Source of the DNA: Saccoglossus kowalevskii
Lineage: Eukaryota; Hemichordata; Enteropneusta; Harrimaniidae
DNA length: 48,560 bases
Assembly: GCF_000003605.2 (NCBI RefSeq)
Contig: NW_003120918.1
Span: 346,543-395,102, forward strand
Direction of reading: 5' to 3'
In this document: positions 47,628 through 48,560 of the stretch, in pieces
Position numbering within the stretch: position 1 is the first letter of the stretch
How the letters are laid out: each line of letters begins with the position of its first letter
Notes under the pieces: model-generated
Database searches by the model: none
Told to the model about the DNA's origin: nothing
Seen by the model: only the letters and a program-made list of their open reading frames with translations
Made by a program: the position numbers and the translations under genes

Positions 47628-48191
47628 CTAATACTCGTTATGAATTAGAACTGCAACAGGAATACAGTCACTGAAATGATATGATGTATCCTTATATTGA
47701 ATATTAAATACCTATTTTTAGTAACAGTAAAATATATTTGCGTATAACGCAGTGAGACATCAGTAACAGCCTCCTTATTATCCATGGATGGTCGTATCTG
47801 TGCATCCGCGTTACTTACATTTTCTAACAATAAAAACTATTGCTATTATCAACCCTGTAGCAATGATGACACCAAACACAATTCCAATAATCACTCCAGT
47901 TGATATCTTATCAGTGCATTGTACTAGTTCTGAAAAATAAAGTGACATTCCTGATTAAATTGTAACCAAATATATCATATCGTAACATATCAAAACGTAT
48001 AGATAGCATTTATCTACATATTCCTATGAGAGAATGACGTAACAAATAAACGTAGATAAGTTTAATACCGACTAACCTGTGTTATAGCTCCACTCTGTGG
48101 TAGATTTCGTTGGGTTACAATACATACACTCATTAATAGCATTGCTTTCGTCCTCAGCATAACATCTCCCATTTATGGCACAGAAACTAAC
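47628..48191 (-). CDS. 3' exons of a tandem VWDE-like paralogue (partial)
   Basis: Three exons of a second gene, same strand. 48191-48077 (115 nt, the same length and phase as exon 13 of the neighbour) encodes VSFCAINGRCYAEDES and CMYCNPTKSTTEWSYN, matching the Cys-rich module there. 47929-47819 encodes ELVQCTDKISTG and a membrane helix (VIIGIVFGVIIATGLIIAIV). The last exon 47650-47628 would add FLIHNEY and a TAG stop; it is short and less certain. The rest of the gene lies beyond the right edge. Shared exon lengths and phases show head-to-tail tandem duplication. Confidence 0.8.
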
Positions 48192-48493
48192 CTACGAATA
48201 ATAGTAATATGTATCGTACTTCAAGATATTAATGTTACGACATTAATGTTGTAGACAATAATGCTCTTTTAATTTTCTGTGATGCTTGTCTGTGGTAGAA
48301 GTAAACATATCTAGGTATCATTACAACACATCACTCGTTAATAATGTACTGTAATTGGTCAATACAGGATCACGTGTTATCGGCTAAATTAGCATAGTAG
48401 CGCTAGGAAAATTATTAGTTCCCTAGGGAGACGAGTACATCAACTAGTGCCCGGAGATGACGTCACTCGTCACCTGATCGTGTGATTTCCAAT
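48192..48493. other. Intron of the paralogue with a CRE-like site
   Basis: Intron sequence of the minus-strand paralogue. TGACGTCA at about 48459-48466 is a CRE palindrome, 30 bases before a plus-strand ATG. The region around it is GC-richer than the rest of the intron. Confidence 0.35.
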
Positions 48494-48560
48494 ATGTCGT
48501 CTGCTAGTTCGGTCGTTGATATCGATGGTCCGCCTCGAAAGACTGGACGATTTAGCTTTC
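48494..48560 (+). CDS. Possible start of a plus-strand ORF, cut by window edge
   Basis: ATG 48494 opens a frame of 22 codons to the window end: MSSASSVVDIDGPPRKTGRF. The Ser-rich start, basic PPRK and GC-rich codons differ from the AT-rich intron it sits in. It could be the first codons of a transposon ORF inserted in the paralogue's intron, or a chance frame. Confidence 0.3.
   Translation, partial: MSSASSVVDIDGPPRKTGRFSF

Overview
This is animal nuclear DNA: AT-rich, with short spliced exons carrying consensus GT/AG junctions, long gene-poor stretches, many transposon remnants and one assembly gap. The gene types (a RIPK4/ANKK1-like kinase with ankyrin repeats, and VWD/EGF/D8C membrane proteins in tandem) fit a marine invertebrate such as a hemichordate, lancelet or lophotrochozoan. 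I cannot name the species. No bacterial features, rRNA or convincing tRNA were seen.

Region 1 (1-12740) is a nest of transposons. A piggyBac transposase gene on the minus strand runs off the left edge and stops matching its relative at about 1216. A decayed Ty3/Gypsy LTR retrotransposon (LTRs 1220-1470 and 12486-12740) follows. A second piggyBac copy (3984-7534) sits inside its pol region with exact TTAA target duplications. A hAT-like non-autonomous element (4367-5588) sits inside that piggyBac. All coding parts are broken by stops, frameshifts or deletions. The 3' part of the inner piggyBac holds a roughly 42-bp periodic array of a 20-bp motif.

Region 2 (12741-21340) starts with an AT-rich spacer holding a piggyBac-like end and a protease-like scrap. 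It then holds a minus-strand gene (15337-21318) that I could assemble exon by exon: an N-terminal RIPK-type kinase domain followed by ankyrin repeats, mostly one repeat per 99- or 102-nt phase-0 exon. Several catalytic positions are atypical.

Region 3 (21340-35418) has no gene I can support. It contains two elements of similar build: short inverted termini, a terminal hairpin, a short simple repeat, then longer tandem repeats (22982-23926 and 31947-34033, the latter containing the 707-bp N gap). It also has a very stable 43-nt hairpin at 24162 and a hAT-like terminus at 24437.

Region 4 (35419-48560) holds a complete 15-exon minus-strand gene (35419-43370) whose phases all agree and give a 3,090-nt CDS (1,029 residues): signal peptide, D8C domain, VWD domain, one EGF, a Cys-rich module, a transmembrane helix and a short tail. 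The 3' exons of a tandem paralogue lie at 47628-48191 and the gene continues past the right edge. Between them are nested inverted and direct duplications (43502-45275). A possible plus-strand ORF start lies at 48494.
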